DNA of 64,000 bases from contig NZ_JAHLEF010000015.1 of the NCBI RefSeq assembly GCF_018861755.1, positions 1 to 64,000 of the forward strand, given 5' to 3'. A model generated the notes under the pieces. That model searched no databases. It was not told where the DNA came from and saw nothing but the letters and a program-made list of their open reading frames with translations. Numbering within the stretch: position 1 is the first letter of the stretch; each line of letters begins with the position of its first letter. A program made the translations under genes and the position numbers. This DNA is from Clostridium sp. CF012 (GTDB lineage: Bacteria > Bacillota > Clostridia > Clostridiales > Clostridiaceae). Below are positions 14,950-23,411 of this stretch, piece after piece.

Positions 14950-15005
14950 ATACAATTCTTTCTTAATAATACCATAATTTAGAATATATATATAGATTAG
15001 AGCCA
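14950..15005 (-). promoter_or_regulatory. Conserved upstream block at the right end of the array
   Basis: This is a diverged copy of the array's upstream block. On the minus strand the core is AATTATGGTATTATTAAGAA, including the extended -10 TGGTATTAT, 50-100 bases upstream of the gene at 14900. No repeat follows it, so it marks the array's right boundary. Confidence 0.5.
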
Positions 15006-15096
15006 TACAATTGTGAGTTTGCTTTTATGAATTGTATTTGGTATCATATGGTTTGTAACAACATTACAAAAGGATATTAAAAAAGGTGGAGGAACA

Positions 15097-16146
15097 ATGG
15101 ATAATCAAGAGCAAAAACATGAGCGACGTGTTCGATATAAAGGCACTAATCCTAGATCTTATAAAGAAAAATATAAGGAACTGCAACCAGAGAAATATGC
15201 TGATACTATAGCAAAAGTTATTCAGAAGGGCAGTACTCCTGCTGGTATGCATCGTTCAATTTGCGTAAAAGAAATATTAGAATTCTTACAAATTACTCCC
15301 GGGCAAACAGGACTCGATGTAACACTAGGTTATGGTGGTCATACTTTAGAGATGCTTAAATGTTTAAATTCAAAGGGGCACTTGTATGCAATCGATGTAG
15401 ATTCTATTGAATTACCGCGCACCCAAGAGCGTTTAGAGAGTTTAGGTTATGGCTCCGAAATTTTAACGATAAAGCAAATGAACTTTTCCGATATAGATCA
15501 AATTGCTTTCGAATCAGGGCCATTGAATTTTATATTGGCAGATTTGGGTGTCTCTTCAATGCAAATAGACAATCCTGAAAGAGGATTTTCATTTAAGAGT
15601 GAAGGACCATTAGACCTACGGCTGAATCCTAATAGAGGTCAATCTGCCGCAGCTCGTTTAAAAACTATTTCGCTAGATGAATTAGAAGGAATGCTTACAG
15701 AAAACGCAGACGAGCCTAATGCTGCAGCAATCGCTCGAGCTATTATTTCCCAAATTAAAAAAGGAATAGACATATCAACAACAACGCAACTTCAACAAAT
15801 TATCAAAGATGCTCTGAAATTTATTCCAGGAAATAATACCAGCGATGCGATTAAAAAAACCTGTCAACGCTGCTTTCAAGCATTGCGAATTGATGTCAAT
15901 AGTGAATTTGAAGTGTTATATGAATTTTTAGAAAAGCTTCCTACTACTCTTGCTGAGGGTGGGCGCGTTGCTATACTTTCTTTTCATTCAGGAGAAGATC
16001 GTCTCGTTAAAAAATCTTTTCAACGCTTTTTTCGTGAGGGCGTCTATCGTGAAATAGCTCAAAGTCCTATTCGGCCATCATCACAAGAATGTAATACTAA
16101 TGGTCGTGCTCGCTGTGCTAAATTGCGTTGGGCTATAAAAGCATGA
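15097..16146 (+). CDS. RsmH-like (MraW) 16S rRNA methyltransferase paralogue
   Basis: A 349-residue protein with the RsmH signature set: DVTLGYGGHTLEML as motif I (usual GxGGH), ADLGVSSMQIDNPERGFSF, GPLDLRLNP and RVAILSFHSGEDRLVK near the C terminus. RsmH makes N4-methylcytidine at C1402 of 16S rRNA. Unlike the housekeeping gene it lies outside a cell-division cluster and has an extra basic N terminus of about 50 residues (YKGTNPRSYKEKYKELQ), so I read it as the second RsmH type found in some Firmicutes. GGTGGAGG precedes the ATG. It is a single plus-strand gene after the minus-strand array. Confidence 0.88.
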   Translation: MDNQEQKHERRVRYKGTNPRSYKEKYKELQPEKYADTIAKVIQKGSTPAGMHRSICVKEILEFLQITPGQTGLDVTLGYGGHTLEMLKCLNSKGHLYAIDVDSIELPRTQERLESLGYGSEILTIKQMNFSDIDQIAFESGPLNFILADLGVSSMQIDNPERGFSFKSEGPLDLRLNPNRGQSAAARLKTISLDELEGMLTENADEPNAAAIARAIISQIKKGIDISTTTQLQQIIKDALKFIPGNNTSDAIKKTCQRCFQALRIDVNSEFEVLYEFLEKLPTTLAEGGRVAILSFHSGEDRLVKKSFQRFFREGVYREIAQSPIRPSSQECNTNGRARCAKLRWAIKA

Positions 16147-16221
16147 TTTTTAATTTTCAGCACTTTATTTACCTAAAAACTGCAATCTAGTCTTTTAAAT
16201 AATTCTAAATGACTTTATAAA

Positions 16222-16264
16222 AATAGCCTATTATAATCACTCTTCTTGATTATAATAGGCTATT
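16222..16264 (-). terminator. Intrinsic terminator of the ABC transporter operon
   Basis: AATAGCCTATTATAATC and its exact complement form a 17-bp stem with a 9-base loop. On the minus strand it is followed by TTTTTAT, so it ends transcription from the transporter genes. It also lies downstream of the converging RsmH-like gene. Confidence 0.85.
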
Positions 16265-16413
16265 GCTAAAGAAATAGACTTCTCCTATCTCAAAATTATT
16301 CACTTCCACATTACGTTGTTTAACCACTATGCACTTTGAGTATTATTTTGTGAATCATTCAAATTAAAATTTTTAAAGAATGTGAAATAGCTCAATGTGA
16401 ATATAGAACTCTA

Positions 16414-17718
16414 CTAATTACTATCCTCATCTTCTAAAAATAATTCCTCTGAGTCATGATCGTAATTAAATACTTCTGCATACCTACCCCAATCAATTAT
16501 TGAACCCATTGTCTCTTCTACTTCATAAGTTGAAAAATGTTGCATAAATAGTTCCTTAAAAAACTCTTCTTTCATAGTCTTATTTCTCTTACTATTTAAC
16601 ACATTTTCAATAACCCTAAACGTAGAAATATTTTTAATCTGATTTTTAAATATAGTTTTACTATCCTCTATATCAGCTTCAACGAATTCTTTTCCAAGCA
16701 TCGTAATAATTATATCCCCCTCTTTTATTTCAGCGAAATTAAGCATACATATGCCTTCAATATTGGGAAGTAAATCATCACTCTCCATCATTAGATCACG
16801 TCCGAGCTGATAAATGTCCATTTTACCATCATTATCGTCAATAAGTTCAAGAAGACCTGACATAACTCCTATAGGAGCTTTTGGTATTAGAACAGGTTTT
16901 TCCTTATTTTCCTTTATAGCTTCATTTACTTCTTTTTCTTCAATCTTTTCTTCTAATTTCCCACTGGTCAACACCTTATAGATGTTATCTACAATACTTT
17001 CAAATTCTGGCGACTTCCTGTTTCTTGGGTAAGGAAGGTCTACCTTTAATTCTGCAATTACCTTTGCAGGATTTTTGCTCAATATTATTATTTTATTAGC
17101 CATAAGTACTGCTTCTTCTATATTGTGAGTTATCATTATCACGCTTTTCATTGGCATTCTTTTATCTGTCCATAAATCTATAAGTTCAGTTCTTAAATTT
17201 TCAGCCGTTAAAAAGTCTAGTGCAGAAAAAGGTTCGTCCAAACATAGAAGTTTAGGTTCAACGGCCAATGCTCTAGCAAATCCAACTCTTTGTCTCATAC
17301 CACCTGATAGTTCTTTAGGATAAGCCTCTTCAAATCCATCCAATCCTATAAGATTTATTAGTGCTTCTGCCTTCTCTCTTGTATAATCTTTAGGGAATCC
17401 TTTAGCTTTAAGCCCAAGTTCTACATTTTCAAGTACAGTCAGCCATGGATATAACGCAAAGGTTTGAAACACTATAGATGCATAGGGATTTACACCGTTA
17501 ACTTTTTTGCCATCAAATAAAACTTCACCTTTTTCAGGTTGAATTAGACCTGTTATTGTTCTTAATATAGTGGATTTACCAGAACCAGATGGTCCAAGTA
17601 TCCCTACAAAATCCCCTACATTAATATCTATATTTATATTTTCAATAGTCGGTTTATCCGCTCCACCAAAATATTTAGTTATTCCCTTTACTTTAATAAA
17701 CTCTTTTACCTTCGCCAT
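16414..17718 (-). CDS. ABC transporter ATP-binding protein with C-terminal AAA-associated domain
   Basis: A 434-residue ATPase of the nitrate/sulfonate/taurine-type group: Walker A GPSGSGKST near residue 42, signature ELSGGMRQRVGFARAL, Walker B LLCLDEPFSALD, H-loop ITHNIEEAV. After residue 290 is an AAA-associated C-terminal domain (KAPIGVMSGLLELIDDNDGK onward) ending in an acidic tail. It energises the fused permease encoded 24 bases upstream. The start is the ATG with GAGGTG upstream. No substrate-binding protein gene is nearby. The M-box upstream suggests magnesium control. Confidence 0.9.
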   Translation of the reverse strand: MAKVKEFIKVKGITKYFGGADKPTIENINIDINVGDFVGILGPSGSGKSTILRTITGLIQPEKGEVLFDGKKVNGVNPYASIVFQTFALYPWLTVLENVELGLKAKGFPKDYTREKAEALINLIGLDGFEEAYPKELSGGMRQRVGFARALAVEPKLLCLDEPFSALDFLTAENLRTELIDLWTDKRMPMKSVIMITHNIEEAVLMANKIIILSKNPAKVIAELKVDLPYPRNRKSPEFESIVDNIYKVLTSGKLEEKIEEKEVNEAIKENKEKPVLIPKAPIGVMSGLLELIDDNDGKMDIYQLGRDLMMESDDLLPNIEGICMLNFAEIKEGDIIITMLGKEFVEADIEDSKTIFKNQIKNISTFRVIENVLNSKRNKTMKEEFFKELFMQHFSTYEVEETMGSIIDWGRYAEVFNYDHDSEELFLEDEDSN

Positions 17719-17741
17719 TACTAACACCTCTTTCTATCTCA

Positions 17742-19460
17742 CTATAGTTCTATTTTATACTTCACTTCTGCTAAGTTATACAATGGTTTCCAAACCAACT
17801 TATTGAACGTAACCACAACTATACACATAACAACTGTACTAAGAATAAGCATTGGAAAATCTCCTTTGTTAGTTGCATCTGATATTAATGCACCAAGTCC
17901 AATAGTGCTATATGTTTTACTACCGAAATTCACATATTCAGATACGATACTGGCATTCCAGCATCCACCTGTAGCTGTAATCATTCCAGTTATGAGATTA
18001 GGAAATATTGCTGGTAGTATTAGTGTCTTCCACTTCTTAAAGCCTTTAAGTCCAAAAGTCTTACTAGCAGATATTAAATCATCTGGTATTGCCATTGCTC
18101 CTGCAATTACATTAAACAATATATACCATTGAGTTCCCATTAACATTAGAAAGACTGATGCTATATTTAATCCGCCAATAGCACTCATAAAGAATCCCAA
18201 TACCACTGGAAATAATGCAGTAGCTGGAACAGATGCTATAATTTGAATAATTGGTTGAAATATATTTGCTAGCTTTTTATTCATTCCTATAGCAACTCCA
18301 ACCGGCACCGTCCATAAAAGTGCTAAAACTTGTGCAACTAATACTCTTAATAATGAAGCTCCTACTGCTGGAAGCAACTTGGCGAGTTCATTCGGAGAAA
18401 CAGTAACTATAAGTTTTAAACCTTTAAATAATGAATAACAAAGTAAAATAATCATTACAATTCGTACTATCAAACTTATGATTTTTCCTAAAACACCAAA
18501 TCTCAGATATTTGTCACTACTAAATTTAATTATTAAGTTATCAATAGTCTTGTTAATAAAAACATAAATTTTAGCAAATACTTTTTCTGATAGAACTTCA
18601 ATAACAACTGAACGCCTTATCATTGTAAGAATGTAGGAATGGGGTTTTTCATCATTTCCAGTTAGCTCTACTTTAAATTTATCTGCCCATACAATTACAG
18701 GTTTCCAAACTAATTCATTTAGCAGTACAATTACCAGTATTAATGTAAGTACTCCCCATAAAAGTGCTTTTTCATCTCCCTGATTAGCTGCTGTTTGAAG
18801 GTACGATCCTAAACCCTCAAGTCTAAAATTTCTACCCTTTAAGGTAAACATTTCGCATGCCATGAGAAAAAACCAACCACCTGCCCAAGACATCATGCTA
18901 TTCCAAACAAGACCTATAGCTGAAAATGGAAGTTCCAGGGTTTTAAATTGTTGCCATTTATTTAATTGAAAAACTTCAGTTGCTTCTTTTAAATCTCTTG
19001 GAATAATTTTAATTGAATGATAAAAGCTGAAAGTCATATTCCATGCCTGCCCAGTAAAAATTAAAATAATCGAAGCAATTTCAATTCCGATATTACCATG
19101 AGGGAACACTGATACTAAGCCCAAAACAACAGCTGGTAAGAATGAAAGTACAGGGATTGATTGCAAAATATCAAGTATAGGTATCAGAATTTTCTCTGCA
19201 TTTTCATTATGGGCAGCCTTATATCCGTATATAAATGTAAATATCAATGATAAAATATAGGCCACTGTCATTCTTCCAACTGACTTAAGCGCATAAATTG
19301 GAAGTTTTGATAAACTTGTTGAAATCTCCACACTTTGCCCAGTTGAAGTATGGTTGATACTTGGTGACACTAAAATATACAATAATGCTATTATTGCTGC
19401 AAATATTATAATATCAAATAATCCAACTTTTCTTTTAATAAAATTTGGCGTAAGCTTCAT
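17742..19460 (-). CDS. Fused two-module ABC transporter permease
   Basis: A 572-residue membrane protein made of two BPD_transp_1-type permease halves, each with the cytoplasmic coupling loop (EATEVFQLNKWQQFKTLELP and SASKTFGLKGFKKWKTLILP). The halves resemble each other, and each ends in a LVWKP motif. This duplicated type is usually annotated as an anion (nitrate/sulfonate-like) permease. Together with the downstream ATPase it would form a complete importer without needing a second permease. GGAGG precedes the ATG by 8 bases. The M-box and a short ORF lie directly upstream. Confidence 0.88.
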   Translation of the reverse strand: MKLTPNFIKRKVGLFDIIIFAAIIALLYILVSPSINHTSTGQSVEISTSLSKLPIYALKSVGRMTVAYILSLIFTFIYGYKAAHNENAEKILIPILDILQSIPVLSFLPAVVLGLVSVFPHGNIGIEIASIILIFTGQAWNMTFSFYHSIKIIPRDLKEATEVFQLNKWQQFKTLELPFSAIGLVWNSMMSWAGGWFFLMACEMFTLKGRNFRLEGLGSYLQTAANQGDEKALLWGVLTLILVIVLLNELVWKPVIVWADKFKVELTGNDEKPHSYILTMIRRSVVIEVLSEKVFAKIYVFINKTIDNLIIKFSSDKYLRFGVLGKIISLIVRIVMIILLCYSLFKGLKLIVTVSPNELAKLLPAVGASLLRVLVAQVLALLWTVPVGVAIGMNKKLANIFQPIIQIIASVPATALFPVVLGFFMSAIGGLNIASVFLMLMGTQWYILFNVIAGAMAIPDDLISASKTFGLKGFKKWKTLILPAIFPNLITGMITATGGCWNASIVSEYVNFGSKTYSTIGLGALISDATNKGDFPMLILSTVVMCIVVVTFNKLVWKPLYNLAEVKYKIEL

Positions 19461-19496
19461 TTTAAAACCTCCTATGATTTGCATTGTGAATTAAAA

Positions 19497-19634
19497 TTAA
19501 CACATCACATAGTAATCTAAATAAACTTCATTAATTAACAAACTTATCATTCCACTATAGCGATTGGCTATGGTGATGATATAAAATTTCTTAAATTCGA
19601 TTATTAAATTACTCTCGGCAGGGCCACTATCCAT
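19497..19634 (-). CDS. 45-residue ORF between the M-box and the transporter
   Basis: The ATG at 19634 has a very strong site, AAGGAGGTGATTGGC. The product starts MDSGPAESNLII and contains KKFYIITIANRY; it has no clear membrane helix. It ends 36 bases before the permease start. The ORF sits immediately after the riboswitch terminator, so it is made only when that terminator is read through. It could be a leader peptide, a small transporter subunit, or a truncated gene. GATTGGC in the start region can pair with GCCAATC about 75 bases downstream. Confidence 0.5.
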   Translation of the reverse strand: MDSGPAESNLIIEFKKFYIITIANRYSGMISLLINEVYLDYYVMC

Positions 19635-19653
19635 GCCAATCACCTCCTTAAAC

Positions 19654-19724
19654 TAAAAAAATCTCACCACAACAAGTGAAGAAATTCAATACGAACCAAA
19701 TAATACCTTCTTCACTCGTTGAGT
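19654..19724 (-). terminator. M-box expression-platform terminator
   Basis: On the minus strand CAACGAGTGAAGAA pairs with TTCTTCACTTGTTG, and the hairpin is followed by a run of seven Ts. The left arm overlaps the 3' end of the M-box aptamer. This is the arrangement expected when magnesium binding favours termination. Confidence 0.85.
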
Positions 19725-19886
19725 TTTAGCACTGTAAAGCGTAGAACATAAACATTCATATTTCCTATGAATGTCGTCAGCTACATTAAGTAAAACCTTA
19801 ATCCGGTAGTACCTGCTGACCCATTGGCGTCTCTCGACGTTTCTGGGCAGTAGCATATTTCTATACAGTAACCTCACCTAACAAGA
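19710..19886 (-). promoter_or_regulatory. M-box (ykoK) magnesium riboswitch
   Basis: The minus strand carries the M-box consensus pieces in order: GTTAGGTGAGG, CTACTGCCCAGAAACGTCG, AGAGACGCCAATGGGTCAGC, a variable P-stem (GGATTAAGGTTTTACTTAAT), GTAGCTGACGAC and TACAGTGCTAAAACTC. M-box aptamers sense Mg2+ and usually turn off magnesium transporters (MgtE, MgtA, CorA types). Here the downstream genes are a short ORF and an ABC transporter. The assignment rests on recognition of these conserved segments. Confidence 0.93.
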
Positions 19887-19929
19887 ATATTAAATTGTTA
19901 TTCTCAATTAGCTTTGATCTTATAGTTTA

Positions 19930-19958
19930 ATACTAGTCTTAAAGCTAAAGTATGTCAA
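19930..19958 (-). promoter_or_regulatory. Promoter of the M-box/ABC operon
   Basis: TTGACA (19953-19958 on the minus strand) and TAGTAT (19930-19935) are separated by 17 bases and lie about 45 bases upstream of the riboswitch aptamer. It is the only good sigma-A match in the interval. Confidence 0.7.
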
Positions 19959-20271
19959 TGATACTTCAAAGGAAAAATATTCTTTACATTTTATAACCTG
20001 TTTCTCTTGTTACTATAGCTGCTGTTAATAATATGATTTTTGATTTCATTAAAACCCGACCTTTTAGATTATAATGAATTCGTAAACCTTAGGCTCCCAT
20101 TGGCAAATGAAGTATATAAAAGAAAGATGTATATTACTTAGTTATTATTTGTACTTTTCAAATATATTATAACAAGTAAATTTTGTGTTTATATATTAAA
20201 TTGATTGAGTACAAAATTAATAATAGGATGGGCAGTGTGGACTGAATAAGATAAAGTACCTTATAACTAAT
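19959..20271. other. AT-rich intergenic stretch with nothing recognised
   Basis: The 310 bases between the M-box promoter and the copZ terminator contain no ORF with a ribosome binding site and no recognisable RNA element. Confidence 0.6.
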
Positions 20272-20314
20272 AAAAGGTCCACGTATTATATTTCGTATAA
20301 TGCGTGGACCCTTT
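20272..20314 (-). terminator. Terminator of the csoR-copA-copZ operon
   Basis: AAAAGGTCCACG and CGTGGACCCTTTT with an inner ATTAT/ATAAT extension form a stable hairpin 28 bases beyond the copZ stop. On the minus strand it is followed by TTTTATTAG. Confidence 0.85.
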
Positions 20315-20341
20315 TCATATTTGAATTTATTTGTTTTTTAT

Positions 20342-20554
20342 TTAGACTTTTTCTATTCCTACAACCTCATATCCTGCTTCATCAATAGCTGCCTTAATAG
20401 CATCATCAGCAATATCCTCATTTATTTCAGCAGTAGCAAGCTTTTTATCAAGACTTACCTCTACGTCCTTTGCTCCAATTTCCTTTAAAGCCTCGCTAAC
20501 ATGGTTTACACAATGTGCACAGCTCATACCTTCTACAAATATTTTCTTTTTCAT
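20342..20554 (-). CDS. copZ: Copper chaperone (HMA domain)
   Basis: A 70-residue heavy-metal-associated domain with the metal site MSCAHC near residue 10 and the usual ending IDEAGYEVV. CopZ carries Cu(I) in the cytosol and delivers it to the exporting ATPase and the CsoR repressor. The start is the ATG with AAAGGAG upstream. It is the last gene after csoR and copA, 27 bases downstream of copA, and ends in a strong terminator. Confidence 0.92.
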   Translation of the reverse strand: MKKKIFVEGMSCAHCVNHVSEALKEIGAKDVEVSLDKKLATAEINEDIADDAIKAAIDEAGYEVVGIEKV

Positions 20555-20581
20555 TTTTATTTCTCCTTTCAAATTTAAATT

Positions 20582-23035
20582 TTATGTTAATGGCTTAAAA
20601 CCTTTTAACCTTAAAGCATTTGTTAATACAGAAACTGAACTAAAACTCATTGCCAGTGCTGCAATAATAGGATTTAGAAGCGGGCCTCCAAATAGGTGTA
20701 GTATTCCCATTGCAACTGGTATTCCCAGTATATTGTAACCAAAAGCCCAAAATAGATTTTGTTTTATATTTGTTATTGTTTTCTTACTTAACTGTAACGC
20801 AGTAGGTACATCCATTAAATCGCTTCTCATAAGTACTATGTCTGCAGATTCCATTGCTACATCTGTACCTGATCCTATAGCTATACCAATATCAGCTTGG
20901 GCAAGTGCAGGTGCATCATTAATTCCATCCCCAACCATAGCAACTTTTTTACCTTCTGCTTGAAGCTTTTTAACTTCATTTGCTTTATCCTCTGGTAGAA
21001 CTTCAGCTAGTATTCTATCAATACCAACTTGCGCTGCAATAGCTGCTGCAGTTCTTTTATTATCACCAGTTATCATGGCAACTTCTATTCCCATAGAATG
21101 AAGTCTTTCTATGGCTTTTTTACTATTTTGCTTAACGGTGTCTGCAACCGCAATGATTCCACTTATCTTGTTATCTATAGCGATATACATTGGGGTCTTA
21201 CCTTCTTCAGCCAGCTTGTTTGAGATATCCTCTAACTTCTCTAATGAAATTTTACTATCTACCATGAGTTTCATATTTCCAAGCAGCACTTTACTACCAT
21301 CTATACTAACTTCTATTCCATACCCAGGTATAGCTTCAAATTTATCAACCTTTTTAAGTTGTAAAAATTTTTCTTCTGCACCTTTGACTATAGCCTCACC
21401 TAACGGATGTTCAGATCCTTTTTCAGCCGATGCAGCAATTTGAAGTAAGTATGTCTGGTCAATACCCTCTACAGTAACAATATCTGTTACCTTTGGTTTT
21501 CCTTCAGTAAGTGTTCCAGTTTTATCAAATACTATAGTTTGAATCTTGTGTGCAGTCTCTAATGCTATACCGCTTTTTATAAGCACACCATATTCTGCAC
21601 CTTTTCCTGTTCCCACCATTATTGCTGTAGGAGTTGCTAGGCCAAGAGCACAAGGGCAAGCTATTACAAGCACTGATATAAATATAGTTAATGAAAACAC
21701 TATGGTCTCCCCAGATATAAGCCAAGCTAATGAAGAAATTAGTGCTAATGCTATAACCACCGGAACAAAATAACTTGATATAATATCTGCCATCTTAGCT
21801 ATAGGAGCTTTTGACCCCTGGGCATTTTCAACCAAAGTTATAATTTGTGCAAGTGCAGTATCTTTACCCACTCTAGTTGCTTTATACTTAATCGATCCAT
21901 TCTTATTTATACTTGCACCAATTATCTTATGTCCAATAGCTTTTTCTACTGGCATACTTTCACCAGTTAGCATTGACTCATCTACAAGCGTTGTTCCTTC
22001 CACAACCTCACCATCTACAGGCATTTTTTCACCTGGCTTTACAACTACTATATCACCCACTTCAACTTCATCAATTGAAATTTCAATTTCCATATTATCT
22101 CTTATGATAATAGCTGTTTTAGGCGCAAGGCCCATAAGTTTTTTAATTGCCTCGGAAGTCTTTCCTTTTGTTACTGATTCTAAATACTTTCCTAAAGTAA
22201 TAAGTGTCAAAATAACTCCTGCTGATTCAAAGTACATTTCATAATCCACATTTCCATTAAAAATTATTTCATATACAGCATATAAACTATACAAAAATGC
22301 AGCAGATGTTCCAATTGATATTAATGAATCCATATTGGGACTTAATCTAAATAATGATTTGAATCCAACTGTAAAATATTTTTTACCTGTATACATTATT
22401 GGTAGAACAAGTACTAATTGTAGAATAGCATAACCACTTGGATGTATCATTGGATTAATAAGGTTGGGTAAATTAATATTAAGCTTCATAGCAATCATAG
22501 GTACCATTGCAACTAATAATAATGGAACTCCAAAAATTGCGGATAATAAAAATCTATTCCATAAGGCTTTTATTTCTTTTTCTTTTTTTTCTCGATCCAT
22601 GTCCACGTTACTTTCATCTTCTGAAGCTTTGTATCCTGCCTTTTCAATTGCTCTCTTTATGTCAGAGGTTCTTACCCTGGTCGGTTCAAAGCTTATATTC
22701 AATTTTTCAGTAGCAAAATTTACATTTGTTTCAACCACTCCTGGGAGTTTTTTTGTAACCCTCTCGATGGTCTTTGCACATGCAGCGCAGGTCATTCCCC
22801 CTATTTTCAAGGTTTTATTACTAGTTTCAACTAAAGCCTTATAACCACCTTTTTCTACAGCATTTTGTATGTCTACTAAATTAACCTTTGTTTCATCATA
22901 AGATATATTTAGTTTTTCAGTAGCAAAATTCACATTTACTTCCACCACGCCTGGTAACTTCTTTGAAATCCTTTCAACAGTTTTTGCACAAGCAGCGCAG
23001 GTCATTCCTTCTATTTTTAATGATTTTGTTTCCAC
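20582..23035 (-). CDS. copA: Copper-exporting P1B-type ATPase
   Basis: An 817-residue pump with two N-terminal HMA domains (CAAC near residues 13 and 87), the actuator TGES, the membrane copper motif CPC in ACPCALGLATPTA, phosphorylation site DKTGT, the HP motif SEHPLGEAI, and the hinge MVGDGINDAPALAQADIG. The CPC type and the neighbours csoR and copZ identify Cu(I) as substrate. Translation starts at a GTG with AGGAGG 8 bases before it. The length is normal for two-HMA clostridial CopA. Confidence 0.95.
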   Translation of the reverse strand: METKSLKIEGMTCAACAKTVERISKKLPGVVEVNVNFATEKLNISYDETKVNLVDIQNAVEKGGYKALVETSNKTLKIGGMTCAACAKTIERVTKKLPGVVETNVNFATEKLNISFEPTRVRTSDIKRAIEKAGYKASEDESNVDMDREKKEKEIKALWNRFLLSAIFGVPLLLVAMVPMIAMKLNINLPNLINPMIHPSGYAILQLVLVLPIMYTGKKYFTVGFKSLFRLSPNMDSLISIGTSAAFLYSLYAVYEIIFNGNVDYEMYFESAGVILTLITLGKYLESVTKGKTSEAIKKLMGLAPKTAIIIRDNMEIEISIDEVEVGDIVVVKPGEKMPVDGEVVEGTTLVDESMLTGESMPVEKAIGHKIIGASINKNGSIKYKATRVGKDTALAQIITLVENAQGSKAPIAKMADIISSYFVPVVIALALISSLAWLISGETIVFSLTIFISVLVIACPCALGLATPTAIMVGTGKGAEYGVLIKSGIALETAHKIQTIVFDKTGTLTEGKPKVTDIVTVEGIDQTYLLQIAASAEKGSEHPLGEAIVKGAEEKFLQLKKVDKFEAIPGYGIEVSIDGSKVLLGNMKLMVDSKISLEKLEDISNKLAEEGKTPMYIAIDNKISGIIAVADTVKQNSKKAIERLHSMGIEVAMITGDNKRTAAAIAAQVGIDRILAEVLPEDKANEVKKLQAEGKKVAMVGDGINDAPALAQADIGIAIGSGTDVAMESADIVLMRSDLMDVPTALQLSKKTITNIKQNLFWAFGYNILGIPVAMGILHLFGGPLLNPIIAALAMSFSSVSVLTNALRLKGFKPLT

Positions 23036-23059
23036 CTTATATTCCTCCTTTATACCTTA

Positions 23060-23326
23060 TTATTTATCCATAATCTTTGAGAGCAAATCAATTATCTCAT
23101 CAATCTTCTTTTCACCATTATCACTAAGTACCGCGTCCTTAACACAATGACTTAGATGCTGTTTTAATATTAATAAGTTAGCTTTCTTTAAAAGAGATTG
23201 AGCTGCGATTATCTGATTAGATACATCTACACAATATCTTCCCTCTTCTATCATCTTTATAATTCCTTCAATTTGTCCCTTTGAAGTTTTTAAGGATTGT
23301 ACTGCCTTGATTTTTTCTTGATTCAT
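23060..23326 (-). CDS. csoR: Copper-sensing repressor
   Basis: An 88-residue all-helical CsoR-family protein. The Cu(I) ligand set is visible as Cys32 (RYCVD), His57 and Cys61 (KQHLSHC), which distinguishes CsoR from formaldehyde or nickel sensors. It releases DNA when it binds copper. It is the first gene of the csoR-copA-copZ operon, 24 bases before copA, with GAGGAG upstream. It should bind the GC-rich site just before its own start. Confidence 0.93.
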   Translation of the reverse strand: MNQEKIKAVQSLKTSKGQIEGIIKMIEEGRYCVDVSNQIIAAQSLLKKANLLILKQHLSHCVKDAVLSDNGEKKIDEIIDLLSKIMDK

Positions 23327-23341
23327 TTAAGTATCTCCTCT

Positions 23342-23360
23342 CACCTATGGGGGGTGCCTA
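23342..23360. promoter_or_regulatory. Candidate CsoR operator
   Basis: CACCTATGGGGGGTGCC is a GC-rich island in AT-rich DNA with CACC and GGTG at its ends, 15-35 bases upstream of csoR. CsoR sites typically have a G/C-tract core with such a dyad. TATAGT and TATATT -10-like hexamers on the minus strand adjoin it, so bound repressor would cover the transcription start. Confidence 0.6.
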
Positions 23361-23363
23361 TTA

Positions 23364-23398
23364 AATATACTATACACCTTAAATGCATAGTATATTTA
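23364..23398. terminator. 11-bp inverted repeat between the lipoprotein gene and csoR
   Basis: AAATATACTAT and ATAGTATATTT enclose 13 bases. It lies just upstream of csoR and 14 bases beyond the lipoprotein-gene stop (23412) in the minus-strand direction. It may end the lipoprotein transcript or form part of the csoR promoter region; there is no long T-run. Confidence 0.4.
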
Positions 23399-23411
23399 TA
23401 ACTAATTAAAT

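Noticed and set aside
19686-19877. Minus-strand 63-codon ORF
   Set aside because: It lies entirely within the M-box aptamer and terminator, whose sequence is constrained by RNA structure.
20300-20488. Plus-strand ORF antisense to copZ
   Set aside because: No ribosome binding site, and it overlaps the copZ coding strand fully; a shadow frame.
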